A stretch of DNA of 64,000 nt from M269 sp964625615 (GTDB lineage: Bacteria; Pseudomonadota; Gammaproteobacteria; Enterobacterales; Alteromonadaceae), in the NCBI GenBank assembly GCA_964625615.1, contig CAZVDU010000002.1, positions 1-64,000 on the forward strand, given 5' to 3'. This document shows positions 1-7,689 of this stretch, one piece after another. Under the pieces are notes generated by a model. It was given only the letters and a program-made list of their open reading frames with translations. It was not told the DNA's origin and ran no database searches. Position 1 is the stretch's first letter. Every line of letters begins with the position of its first letter. Position numbers and translations under genes: made by a program.

Positions 1-595
1 CATTTGCTTCATCTTCGGTGAGCCCAGCGTTGGCCAGATAACGTCCGAATTGGTAACGCAATGTATGCTGATACCCCAAAACAGGCGCAACACGAGCGAA
101 AGCGAATTTAATGTCGCTACGTTCTGAGAGTACTTGCGGCATCAATGCGCCACCTTCAGAATGCCCAAGGTAGCCTAATTTACTGGCATTTATCTCTGCG
201 TGGGCCTTCAAAAATTCATAACCAGCGTGTATGTCTTCAACAGTACGACGAAAATCAGCGTTGTAAAATATTCCACCTGACTCGCCAACACCTCTTTTAT
301 CATAAATCAACGTGGCAATACCCTTCCATGCCAAGCGCGTGGCGTGTGCGCGTGCCGAAGGGTTATTAGTACCTTCGCGTCCGGAACCTCCCACTTGTAA
401 CACCGCAGGAAAAGGGCCTTCTCCTGACGGCATGACCAATCGCCCGACTAATTTCGTCCCATCTCGACTGATGTAAGAAACTGTCTCGACTCTCGCACCC
501 AAATGTGTGTAATAGGTTGCTGTACATGAGAATAATACAAAGCCTGTTAACAACAGTAAGATCAGGGCTTTAAAACATAGTTTAGCGTACTTCAT
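1..595 (-). CDS. Exported alpha/beta hydrolase, C-terminus off the window
   Basis: Reading leftwards from an ATG at 595, the frame stays open to the window edge, giving about 198 residues of an unfinished protein. It starts with a hydrophobic stretch ending in LFSC, which could be a signal peptide with a loose lipobox. It then shows the peptidase S9/dienelactone-hydrolase-like signatures VGGSGREG (oxyanion region), YDKRGVGESGG and the nucleophile elbow GHSEGG. The catalytic acid and histidine would lie beyond the edge. It is likely a secreted or lipid-anchored serine esterase or peptidase; the substrate is unknown. The next gene (742-1578) is a related hydrolase sharing the YDKRGVG/SGG motif, so the two may be an old tandem duplication. 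Function is family-level only. Confidence 0.85.
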   Translation of the reverse strand, partial: MKYAKLCFKALILLLLTGFVLFSCTATYYTHLGARVETVSYISRDGTKLVGRLVMPSGEGPFPAVLQVGGSGREGTNNPSARAHATRLAWKGIATLIYDKRGVGESGGIFYNADFRRTVEDIHAGYEFLKAHAEINASKLGYLGHSEGGALMPQVLSERSDIKFAFARVAPVLGYQHTLRYQFGRYLANAGLTEDEAN

Positions 596-741
596 ACCAA
601 TGCTCGCAATGTGTATTTCACGGCCAATTTAAAAAGTAAACAGAGGTAAAACACTATAGCTATCATCTGAATTTGATATGAATAGTGTCTGATTTTATAT
701 CAACACCACAATCGTTGATGACTTAACAAGGTTGTCCCACA

Positions 742-1578
742 TTATTTATCCAGTCTTTTAATCCAACTCACGACAGTATCGATTGTTTCAGGAATATTGT
801 TATGACCTGATGAAGAGAACAATACATATTCATAGGGCTTTCCTGCTTCAATTTGCTGACCCAGCCTGTGTATCGACAAATCTGCGGGCACACTGCCGTC
901 ATTCTTACCAAAAACCCAAAGGCCTGGAATATCAAGCTTCTTTAGGCTAGTCATTGGATCAGTATCAACACCCAGAAAATCTGGCCAGATGTAGGGAGTT
1001 TTCCTAGAGGCGAGTGCTTCAGCATAACTAGGAATATTCTTCGCGTCTGCATTGGCTGTATATTTGCTGAAAATATCTTCTTCACTCACCTTGCAAACAG
1101 GGCCGCTCCACAGCACCATATAATCGACCAACTCACTTCTTTCAGCAGCAACGGGAACAATCCATCCAGCTTGGCTAATACCGGTTAACCCAAGTTGCAA
1201 ACCTTTAACTTTGTTGTGTTGGCTCAACTTACGTAATGCTGCGTTAGCATCATCCGCAAGCAGAGCGATGTTATCACCGCTTACGCCTTGCTCATTTTCG
1301 TATTTCCCCCCCGAAAGACCAACCCCTCGTTTATCATAAACTAAAGTGACAATGCCCCTTTTGGCTAAATACTTCGCTAAATTAAGACTCCTTTTTTGTC
1401 TCCCTGAACCATGGACAAAGACATTCGCCGAGTGCAATTCACCATCAGCTGGAAAAACTATCGATCCCGATAGTTCAACACTATGACTCGTAAAAGTTAC
1501 CTCTTCGATAACGTAGTCTTCTGCATTTACAGAGATGCAGAAGAACAAAAAGATGATAGAAAGTCGTGTTATTTTCAT
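742..1578 (-). CDS. Periplasmic alpha/beta hydrolase
   Basis: A 278-residue protein with a typical Sec signal peptide (basic start, hydrophobic core, cut near VNA-ED). Motifs in order: FVHGSGRQKRS (oxyanion region), YDKRGVGLSGG, nucleophile elbow GISQAG (Ser followed by Gln-Ala instead of the usual GxSxG), a late acid region around FGKNDGS, and the histidine in SSSGHNN. These define a complete Ser-Asp-His hydrolase of the same kind as the gene at 1-595. The substrate cannot be read from sequence; esterase or peptidase is possible. It ends about 146 bases before its paralogue starts, so the two could share a transcript, but a separate promoter is equally possible. Confidence 0.85.
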   Translation of the reverse strand: MKITRLSIIFLFFCISVNAEDYVIEEVTFTSHSVELSGSIVFPADGELHSANVFVHGSGRQKRSLNLAKYLAKRGIVTLVYDKRGVGLSGGKYENEQGVSGDNIALLADDANAALRKLSQHNKVKGLQLGLTGISQAGWIVPVAAERSELVDYMVLWSGPVCKVSEEDIFSKYTANADAKNIPSYAEALASRKTPYIWPDFLGVDTDPMTSLKKLDIPGLWVFGKNDGSVPADLSIHRLGQQIEAGKPYEYVLFSSSGHNNIPETIDTVVSWIKRLDK

Positions 1579-1656
1579 TGTTTGATGCTGGCCTTGTTAA
1601 CATTAGAAACAAGCGCGCTCTGGTTATATATGTCACGCTCACTTTTTAGGGTGGAA

Positions 1657-2502
1657 TCAGAAATAAGGTTCTAGAGTGTGGGTTTGCCGTAACAAGTCAT
1701 CGTCAAGTATGTCACGTAATATAGCAGTATGGCCTTGCCCGGCGATAACTAACACACGTTCGCCTGCTGACGCCGCCTTTTGAATATTGGCATACATGCG
1801 GAAGTTTCGATGCCACCAACTTGCTGTTGCATCAGCACCATAGAAGTTAGTCTCAGCACCAACATCATTAGTCGCAATATATGACCATTTATTGGCTCTA
1901 TCTAAATTTTTCGAGTTTAACTTTTTAAGTATATCTTTGAGGGAAAGTTCGGCATGCATGTGGTTACTGACGTTCGTCATATCTTTAATTAAGCTGTCAA
2001 ACCTAGCTTGCGCTTTAGCGTCATGTTCTTTCATGTAAGAGAATAAGTCGCCTGCCTGCCAATGCACTTCACGTTCATCAAAACAAATGACTTCAGCACT
2101 TGATGCTTTTGCAACCCTAAAACCGAGTTGTTCGACTTCATTCACGTTTAATTGATAGGTACCTCTGAGGTAACGCGAAAACTTATCATCTATTGATGCT
2201 TGATTTTTTCTGTTGCATTCAACAAGTACTTTTGTTGGCTTCAATCCCAATGCAATTCTCTCAGAGAATGACGCTAGGTATGCTTGATTGTCAGGTTCAA
2301 GTACGTTTGCTTTCTTCGTTTTAACAACATCTAACCCAGGATTAGAAAAGTGGAATACCCCCAAAATCGACACCTGAGCTTTCGCTTCTCCTGCTTCCGG
2401 AGCTGCATTTGCATATGAACTTCTCAACAAGCTTACATAAATAAGTACAAAGACAATGCTAACAGTCGCTTTAAGGTTCTTAACGTTTAGAGAATCTCGC
2501 AT
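1657..2502 (-). CDS. DUF5694-type exported protein (TraB/GumN-like)
   Basis: 281 residues. A hydrophobic N-terminus (about residues 10-32) looks like a signal peptide or anchor. The mature part opens with VSILGVFHFSNPG, typical of the DUF5694 family, which resembles the TraB/PrgY/GumN fold. Conserved-looking acidic and histidine positions include LVECN, CFDERE and AGQGHTAILRD near the C-terminus. TraB/TIKI relatives include metal-dependent peptidases, but no activity has been shown for DUF5694 that I know of. The ATG at 2502 has a reasonable ribosome site (AGGA, six bases upstream). It stands alone between the hydrolases and an assembly gap. Confidence 0.75.
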   Translation of the reverse strand: MRDSLNVKNLKATVSIVFVLIYVSLLRSSYANAAPEAGEAKAQVSILGVFHFSNPGLDVVKTKKANVLEPDNQAYLASFSERIALGLKPTKVLVECNRKNQASIDDKFSRYLRGTYQLNVNEVEQLGFRVAKASSAEVICFDEREVHWQAGDLFSYMKEHDAKAQARFDSLIKDMTNVSNHMHAELSLKDILKKLNSKNLDRANKWSYIATNDVGAETNFYGADATASWWHRNFRMYANIQKAASAGERVLVIAGQGHTAILRDILDDDLLRQTHTLEPYF

Positions 2503-2614
2503 ATCTATTCCTGATTAGGTGTTTTGATATGAGTCGCAAACAGATCGTCTTTGGTTGGATTCATTTTTAAAATTGTTGCTAGCTTTCGTTTATAAAACGT
2601 CATAACACGACAAG

Positions 2615-2714
2615 NNNNNNNNNNNNNNNNNNNNNNNNNNNNNNNNNNNNNNNNNNNNNNNNNNNNNNNNNNNNNNNNNNNNNNNNNNNNNNNNNNNNNN
2701 NNNNNNNNNNNNNN
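2615..2714. other. Assembly gap (100 N)
   Basis: Exactly 100 unknown bases, the usual placeholder for a scaffold join of unknown length. It removes the promoter side of the DUF5694 gene and the start of the endonuclease gene that follows. Confidence 0.99.
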
Positions 2715-3356
2715 CTCAGTAATAACAGAACAACCAAATTTGCGGACTGGGTTGCCTACCGCGTGACACCCAGTACGATTGACGGACCAAGTCGTTCAAG
2801 AAACTTCCGTTCAGATCCAGCAATTTCGTCGAGATATACGCTTGAAACAAGTGATTATCGAGACGCGCATGCGATCCTTGCCACTGATAGAGGACATCAA
2901 GTACCACTTGCTGCCTTTAGTAATACCGCATACTGGAGCGATACCAACTATTTGTCGAACATCACACCACAAAGCTCAAACCTGAACCAAGGCCCTTGGG
3001 TAAGATTAGAAACAGCCGTAAGAAACCATGCGCGAGCAGGGAATGACGTTTTTGTTATTACAGGCCCTATCTACGAGAGCTTCTTTGGTGAACTGCCCCG
3101 CGCGGACGAAAATCACCGAATCCCATCAGCTTACTTCAAAGTTGTTGCTACCATCAGTAACTCAGGTTTTGTAAGAGCAGCGGGCTTTATTATGGAACAA
3201 GATAGTCAACGTAGAGACAATTTCTGCAACAAGGAAACAACCATCAACGAAATCGAGCAACGCACCGGTTTGAACATCTTCCCTGGATTTTCATTCAGTA
3301 AAGAGCGTGCCGTCGAATCAAACTTAGGGGGCATAGGGTCTGGCTTAGGCTGCTAA
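2715..3356 (+). CDS. DNA/RNA non-specific endonuclease, N-terminus lost in gap
   Basis: The reading frame is open from the first base after the gap to a TAA at 3354-3356, about 213 residues. The GTG at 2763 is not a credible start because the frame upstream of it (SNNRTTKFADWVAYRVTP) is already coding. The catalytic DRGH motif (ATDRGHQVP), the downstream metal-ligand asparagine region (LSNITPQSSNLNQGPW) and FVITGPIY are all present, which identifies the NUC/NucA-Serratia nuclease family. Members are usually secreted and cut DNA and RNA without sequence preference, using Mg2+. A signal peptide would be in the missing part. Secreted nutrient-scavenging nuclease is the simplest reading. Confidence 0.9.
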   Translation, partial: LSNNRTTKFADWVAYRVTPSTIDGPSRSRNFRSDPAISSRYTLETSDYRDAHAILATDRGHQVPLAAFSNTAYWSDTNYLSNITPQSSNLNQGPWVRLETAVRNHARAGNDVFVITGPIYESFFGELPRADENHRIPSAYFKVVATISNSGFVRAAGFIMEQDSQRRDNFCNKETTINEIEQRTGLNIFPGFSFSKERAVESNLGGIGSGLGC

Positions 3357-3368
3357 TCCATAGCATCA

Positions 3369-3404
3369 AAGGCCATGCCTATTTTGTCAACTTGGCATGG
3401 CCTT
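3369..3404. terminator. Bidirectional hairpin between convergent genes
   Basis: A perfect 11-bp inverted repeat (AAGGCCATGCC / GGCATGGCCTT, 14-base loop) sits between the endonuclease stop and the stop of the opposing membrane-protein gene. The T-tract is poor on either strand, so termination is inferred mainly from position and stem strength. Confidence 0.5.
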
Positions 3405-3412
3405 CAATTAAG

Positions 3413-3811
3413 CTAACCTTTATCATCAGGCTTACCGGATAAAACTAGCTCAGGATTATCTGGCGAGTACAAATCTCCCTCCTCAGCTTGCTCGATAGTC
3501 TCCTTTTGTTTCGCTTCCACAACATGCTTGCTCCCTGGATTAAAAACCGAATCCAACCCTAAAAAAACGCTTCCAACTGAGCTTTGCCCAGAGGAAGACT
3601 TACCTCGCTTCTTACCTAACCAATCGAGATCAAGAACATGATAAACAACGATCACCCCAATTACAGGCGCACACCAAACGCAGATGAAAAGAGCTATACG
3701 CTTGCCAAATGTCGGCACCCAATCATATATTTCTTTTGACAAACTGATGCTTATCAAAATATGCACTAGCGTTAACATAGTCAGTACAGGTAGCATCATG
3801 CCATTGGTCAT
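3413..3811 (-). CDS. Small inner-membrane protein, two TM segments
   Basis: 132 residues that I do not recognise as a named family. Two hydrophobic helices (about residues 5-25 and 38-60, the second with a CVWCAPVIG stretch) are followed by a polar cytoplasmic-type tail rich in Lys, Ser and Glu and ending GKPDDKG. The layout (short helix pair, loop, charged tail) resembles PLDc_N-like small membrane proteins, but I see no diagnostic motif. ATG at 3811; the region upstream is AT-rich. Likely real because of its composition and helix pattern; function unknown. Confidence 0.6.
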   Translation of the reverse strand: MTNGMMLPVLTMLTLVHILISISLSKEIYDWVPTFGKRIALFICVWCAPVIGVIVVYHVLDLDWLGKKRGKSSSGQSSVGSVFLGLDSVFNPGSKHVVEAKQKETIEQAEEGDLYSPDNPELVLSGKPDDKG

Positions 3812-4310
3812 AGGTTACTCCCTCGACGTCACGAATAACGTGTTTATGAGTCATTTCAATACAACAGTGCTATGGGCTTTTGTGGTTAATTCAACTGTAG
3901 AGAAAACAAATCAAAGCACTAATATCTGTCAGGGTTTTTTACACCCCTCAAGCAAAGTAAAAATAAACCATTACTTTTCAATAATTTAATTAATGGCTTC
4001 AAACTTGCTTAATATATAATTAAAAGACATATGCCCCAAAATATTGCCATGACTTTCTCAGCCGTTCAGCAATATTGGTCACAACATGGATTGGGGATTC
4101 AGGAAGATAGCTTTTTACTGGTACAGGCATAATAAGTTGTAAGCCAGCAGTTGTTACCTTTTATATTCTAACAATGGATGATTAATTATCTTTTAACGAG
4201 CAATCGCAAATAAGACACGATAATGTCTCTTTTGTATCTTCGTTGTTGCGTTTTTTGTTGAGTTTTCGTAAGCAAAAAACGAGTAATCAGAATATAACAG
4301 GGGTAATTAC
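3812..4310. other. Intergenic region with one doubtful 33-codon ORF
   Basis: About 500 AT-rich bases. The only coding-like item is a plus-strand ORF at 4031-4132 (33 codons, starting MPQNIAMTF and ending SFLLVQA). Its composition looks protein-like, but it has no ribosome site and no partner gene, so it may be a remnant. The rest shows no gene; promoter signals for the flanking genes would lie here. Confidence 0.4.
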
Positions 4311-4679
4311 GTGGACGTAGCTCAGCCTACATTGTTTCTCGCAGATTTTCTCCCTCAAGCTGAAAGCTTGCGTGAACGAGCACGCCTGAATCCTCCCACG
4401 ACTATAGATCAAGATGAAGACACACCTATTGTTGTTCCTATTGAGCAACAAAGTAGTGATTTTTTTGTATTTATTTCTCCCGAAGCACAGCTATTACAAC
4501 AAGCCGCAGACTTTCAGGATGAACAGCAAAACGCCTTTGGGCAACCCCTTAACATTGAATCACCAGCCGCTAACGAATTTGTTAGTATAAACACAAGTAT
4601 CGGACGTTCCCGCCGCTTAGGGGGACTAACATCCAGCGAAGCCATTGCTATTTATCGCTTGATCGACACCTTCCGATAG
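4311..4679 (+). CDS. Small hypothetical protein, Gln/Asp-rich
   Basis: 122 residues from a GTG start with an AGGGG-type ribosome site eight bases upstream. There is no signal peptide or membrane helix. The first part is acidic and proline/glutamine-rich (IDQDEDTPIVVPIEQQ), probably flexible. The last 30 residues (GRSRRLGGLTSSEAIAIYRL) look like a short basic patch followed by an amphipathic helix. I do not recognise the family. It lies alone between two minus-strand genes. Confidence rests on the ribosome site, frame length and amino-acid composition. Confidence 0.5.
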   Translation: MDVAQPTLFLADFLPQAESLRERARLNPPTTIDQDEDTPIVVPIEQQSSDFFVFISPEAQLLQQAADFQDEQQNAFGQPLNIESPAANEFVSINTSIGRSRRLGGLTSSEAIAIYRLIDTFR

Positions 4680-4884
4680 CTACGGCTTAGCCATTAATCA
4701 AATTAGTCCGATAAGCCTAACGCTTTCTTTTTTGTTCAGTTACTCATTTTTTATAAGTAGTGTTCCTAGTATGCAAAAAGGAGGGTAATAGATTAGCTGA
4801 ACAACTTGTTGGTCACGTCAGCACCTAGAGGTATAGATGCTGACCCGTTTTTAAAGAGCTAAAAGCTTCACCAAGGCTGAAAGG

Positions 4885-5904
4885 TTAAGGCGTATATTCC
4901 ATAGGGTCACCAGTAACGGGATCTATTCGATCTAAGGATTTACCGCTGTATGTGCCATTAAGTAGTTCAACAACATCTGCACCATATTGGTCGAACCAAA
5001 AGTCACCCATTGCTTTCAAACGGTTAATATTTGCTTTGCTAATATCGTCCATGGCGTCATCAGGTGGTTTCGGAAGGCCGGGTTGCTTCACCATTTCTGA
5101 ATTCACTCTAATGTAGTTGCCCGGCTTTGTGATGGTTATCGCTTGATAGGCAACGACTTTCTCATCAGACAATAGCTCAATGATTTTGCCTTTTATCATC
5201 CACTGCACGGCGCCCCAATGTTGTGATGCAGGGCCGTTTATTTTTCTGGAATGACTACCGGTACCGATAGACAGCACACGCTTGTCGTCGTTTGGCCACT
5301 GTCGGCAGGACTCAGAAAACGCGCACATCGCAGGATTATTTGCGACAACACCGCCATCCACTAACCAATGATCTTCTTTGTCGGGTGGCAGCGCTAACTC
5401 TTTGGTCGGAAAATACGTTGGTGCAGCACTAGATGCATCGGCGACTTGATACGAAAGGATGTCTCTCATCGCGTTTTTAGTGGATTTGATGATGTAAGGT
5501 CGACGCTTTTCGATACCATAGGTAACCGCTAATACGTGTTTACCTTGAGGAACATCTTTAAGTTTCGCAGCGCCTAATTTTGTCTTTAACGTTGATGTTT
5601 TGCCAGATGCTTCGTACTTAGGGGCATTGATACCATCTATTTCGAACAGCCCTCTGTTAGGCTTAAATATTTTCTTCGCGTTGGCGACGTTATACAGCTC
5701 GTTAATTTCTTGCATGGTCATATTAGTTGTCGCTAACGCCAATGCAATGATACTTCCCGTACTTGTGCCGGCGTAAAAATCAACGCAGTCCCTTACACTT
5801 TTTTGATATTTTTGTGTAAGTGCCTTATCAATACGCGCTAAGAATTGGGTAGTGGCAGCACCCCTTATGCCGCCACCATCCAGTGATAGTATGAGTTTAG
5901 ACAT
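4885..5904 (-). CDS. Patatin-like phospholipase
   Basis: 339 residues with the full patatin set: glycine-rich oxyanion loop DGGGIRG (about residues 9-15), nucleophile elbow GTSTGS (about 46-51) and the catalytic Asp in DGGVVANNP (about 180). The family is a Ser-Asp dyad lipid acyl hydrolase. There is no signal peptide, so the enzyme is cytoplasmic or membrane-peripheral. The layout (DGGGIRG right at the start, a CapV-like length) is also that of CBASS effector phospholipases, but no nucleotide cyclase (CD-NTase) or accessory gene is next to it, so a housekeeping lipase or storage-lipid role is as likely. The start is well supported: AAGGA eight bases upstream of the ATG at 5904. Confidence 0.9.
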   Translation of the reverse strand: MSKLILSLDGGGIRGAATTQFLARIDKALTQKYQKSVRDCVDFYAGTSTGSIIALALATTNMTMQEINELYNVANAKKIFKPNRGLFEIDGINAPKYEASGKTSTLKTKLGAAKLKDVPQGKHVLAVTYGIEKRRPYIIKSTKNAMRDILSYQVADASSAAPTYFPTKELALPPDKEDHWLVDGGVVANNPAMCAFSESCRQWPNDDKRVLSIGTGSHSRKINGPASQHWGAVQWMIKGKIIELLSDEKVVAYQAITITKPGNYIRVNSEMVKQPGLPKPPDDAMDDISKANINRLKAMGDFWFDQYGADVVELLNGTYSGKSLDRIDPVTGDPMEYTP

Positions 5905-6254
5905 AGTATTTATCCTTCTTAATAGTAAGCTTTTTACAAATCGAACTACTTGTATTTGTATAAATAAAGACTAGTCCAAGAATTGAAGTGAAGGCTGTTT
6001 AATTAACCTTATTCGAGCTGCCTTTGATGTTACTCTTAGGTCCATTATGTTCACTTCTTAAGCAGTCAATTTAAATAATGAGCACAAGCTCAAAACTCTC
6101 TCAGCAGTCGCCAGTTCTTTTGTATAATTTAAAAATTTTGAAAAGGTCTTTGTAGTTTTCAGATGAGTTAAGTGAGTTGAATCTTAAATATTTTGTTTTC
6201 GTCCATCAGGCCTGATTTCCCCCAAACTCTAGATTTAGAGATCGAACCTAGCTC
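5905..6254. other. Gene-free spacer
   Basis: About 350 AT-rich bases between two minus-strand genes. I see no ORF, repeat or clear terminator here; the patatin promoter should lie in it. Confidence 0.6.
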
Positions 6255-7028
6255 TCAGGCACAATTTTCCTGTCGATTTGCTAGCTGTTTACTGAGAGCG
6301 GAGTTATCAAAGTTGTACCCGAGCATTTGTATATCTCTCGAATAAACACTCTTAACAATCTCTTTTGATTCCTCGCTATAATAATCCTGATAATTATTGT
6401 GTTCGCTCTTATTGGATTTTGGTAATGCTACTGTGAGCCCCATTCTCTGTGAGATAAAAGCAAAATCTTCATCTAGGTTCTCAAGAAAACCAATAAAATC
6501 CAGAGGCACCTTTTCTCTTTTATCCAGCATGTAGTGATATTGAGGTCTAAAATGATGCCACTTCCAGATATTCTCTTCGTTTACCCACCTTTTAACAAAA
6601 TCGTCGAAGCTGGCAAACGAGCTTAGTTCTTCATTAAACCAGTCACGATCTCTGTCACCAAAGCCACCTTTCTTCAAGAAGAAATAAGCCGACACTAATC
6701 TATCCCAAGGATTTCTAACAATGGTGAACTTGAAATAGGCATCGATGTGTTCTGGTTCAAAGACATTGAGGTATTCTTCTAAAGTCATATGGCCACCCGC
6801 TAAGTTGCCAAAAAGCGTTCGATTAACAGAAACGCCCGCACACTTTGGAATATGGATAAAGATGGCTTTATTGTCATCAAATGGCTTGTATGAATAGCCA
6901 TCTTCGGTTTCAACACTCCTCATCATTTGCGACTTTTCAAAAGCTTTAGGGCACGAACGCTTATAATCCCATCGCTTGATAGTCATATAAGCTTTTTTAG
7001 GGAGCAAATTTAGAATAGCTTGTTTCAT
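6255..7028 (-). CDS. Sulfotransferase family 2 protein
   Basis: 257 residues. The 5'-phosphosulfate-binding loop is IHIPKCAGVSVN (about residues 57-68) and the 3'-phosphate region is FTIVRNPWDRLVSAYFF (about 101-117), a near-exact match to the sulfotransferase family 2/HNK-1-type pattern. These enzymes transfer sulfate from PAPS, commonly onto carbohydrates. No signal peptide is seen; the basic start (KKAYMTIKRWDYKR) suggests a cytoplasmic enzyme. No glycan biosynthesis or PAPS genes are adjacent, so the acceptor is unknown. In marine bacteria such genes often decorate surface polysaccharide. An orphan location next to a broken gene is compatible with acquisition by transfer. Confidence 0.85.
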   Translation of the reverse strand: MKQAILNLLPKKAYMTIKRWDYKRSCPKAFEKSQMMRSVETEDGYSYKPFDDNKAIFIHIPKCAGVSVNRTLFGNLAGGHMTLEEYLNVFEPEHIDAYFKFTIVRNPWDRLVSAYFFLKKGGFGDRDRDWFNEELSSFASFDDFVKRWVNEENIWKWHHFRPQYHYMLDKREKVPLDFIGFLENLDEDFAFISQRMGLTVALPKSNKSEHNNYQDYYSEESKEIVKSVYSRDIQMLGYNFDNSALSKQLANRQENCA

Positions 7029-7062
7029 ATTATGTTCGTTCCACGCCTATCCTATTAATACC

Positions 7063-7225
7063 ATGTATCTTGAGGTTGTAAAACAAAGATACAGACTTTG
7101 ATTGTGAGTGGGGTGCATCAGGGGATACGGAAGATGATGTTATGGCGCACGCAGTCAACGAACACTACCTAAGTGCCACACCTGAACTTGCTGCAAAAAT
7201 AAAAGGTTTAATTCAGGACGGTTAA
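7063..7225 (+). pseudogene. DUF1059 small protein, frameshifted
   Basis: From an ATG at 7063 the frame reads MYLEVV, then an AAAAC run breaks it and it stops at 7099-7101. Removing one A from the run at about 7080-7083 restores one 53-codon frame: MYLEVV, NKDTDFDCEWGASGDTEDD, then a His-containing stretch AHAVNEHYLSATPELAAKI, and a stop at 7223-7225. The FDCEW / SGDTEDDVMAHA pattern fits the DUF1059 family of small (50-60 residue) predicted metal-binding proteins. Either the gene is inactivated by a single-base insertion or the base is a sequencing error. There is no obvious ribosome site. Neighbours: a sulfotransferase on the other strand and a histidine kinase downstream. Confidence 0.7.
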
Positions 7226-7689
7226 CCTTTTCTATAATAAGAAATTAATAGCTCTCAATCCCTACAGAAATCGATATTTATTCTTAACCAGCACCCCGAT
7301 TAAGTAAGCAAAACATCTAAGTACAGCCGCCGACGAGTGAAAATATTACATTTGACCAATCCCTCTTTAACGAAGAGTTCTGCACGGGTTATTGATTGTT
7401 TGCAGGCATACCAGAGGGTAACTAGTAGCGGTTTGAGAATCTCCTTTGCCTTTACGTCTGATGCAAACTTTACTCTGAACTTTACATAGCGATCCTTTAT
7501 TCAACGCTTAAATTGTGACACTTTTATTTACTCTCAATAAAAAACGCATAAACTGTAAAAAGTATATCTGCCATCATGTTGTACCTATTCTCATAGGTTA
7601 CAGAGTGAGCTTAATTTGAGACTTCCGGAAACTATTAGAGTGCATTTATAACGCTATGCTGTCATTTATTGACTTATCTCGATTGGATC
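7226..7689. other. Intergenic region upstream of histidine kinase
   Basis: About 460 bases with no credible gene. It is the leader/promoter side of the histidine kinase; I could not pick a convincing -35/-10 pair. Confidence 0.5.

Noticed and set aside
145..369. 74-codon plus-strand ORF at the left edge
   Set aside because: It is antisense to the alpha/beta hydrolase at 1-595, which shows clear motifs; the plus frame has no ribosome site or recognisable features.
2763..2765. GTG as start of the endonuclease gene
   Set aside because: The frame is open and coding-like upstream to the gap, so the start is missing, not here.
4885..5904. CBASS defence system
   Set aside because: Only a patatin is present; no CD-NTase, no Cap2/Cap3 or other effector partner.
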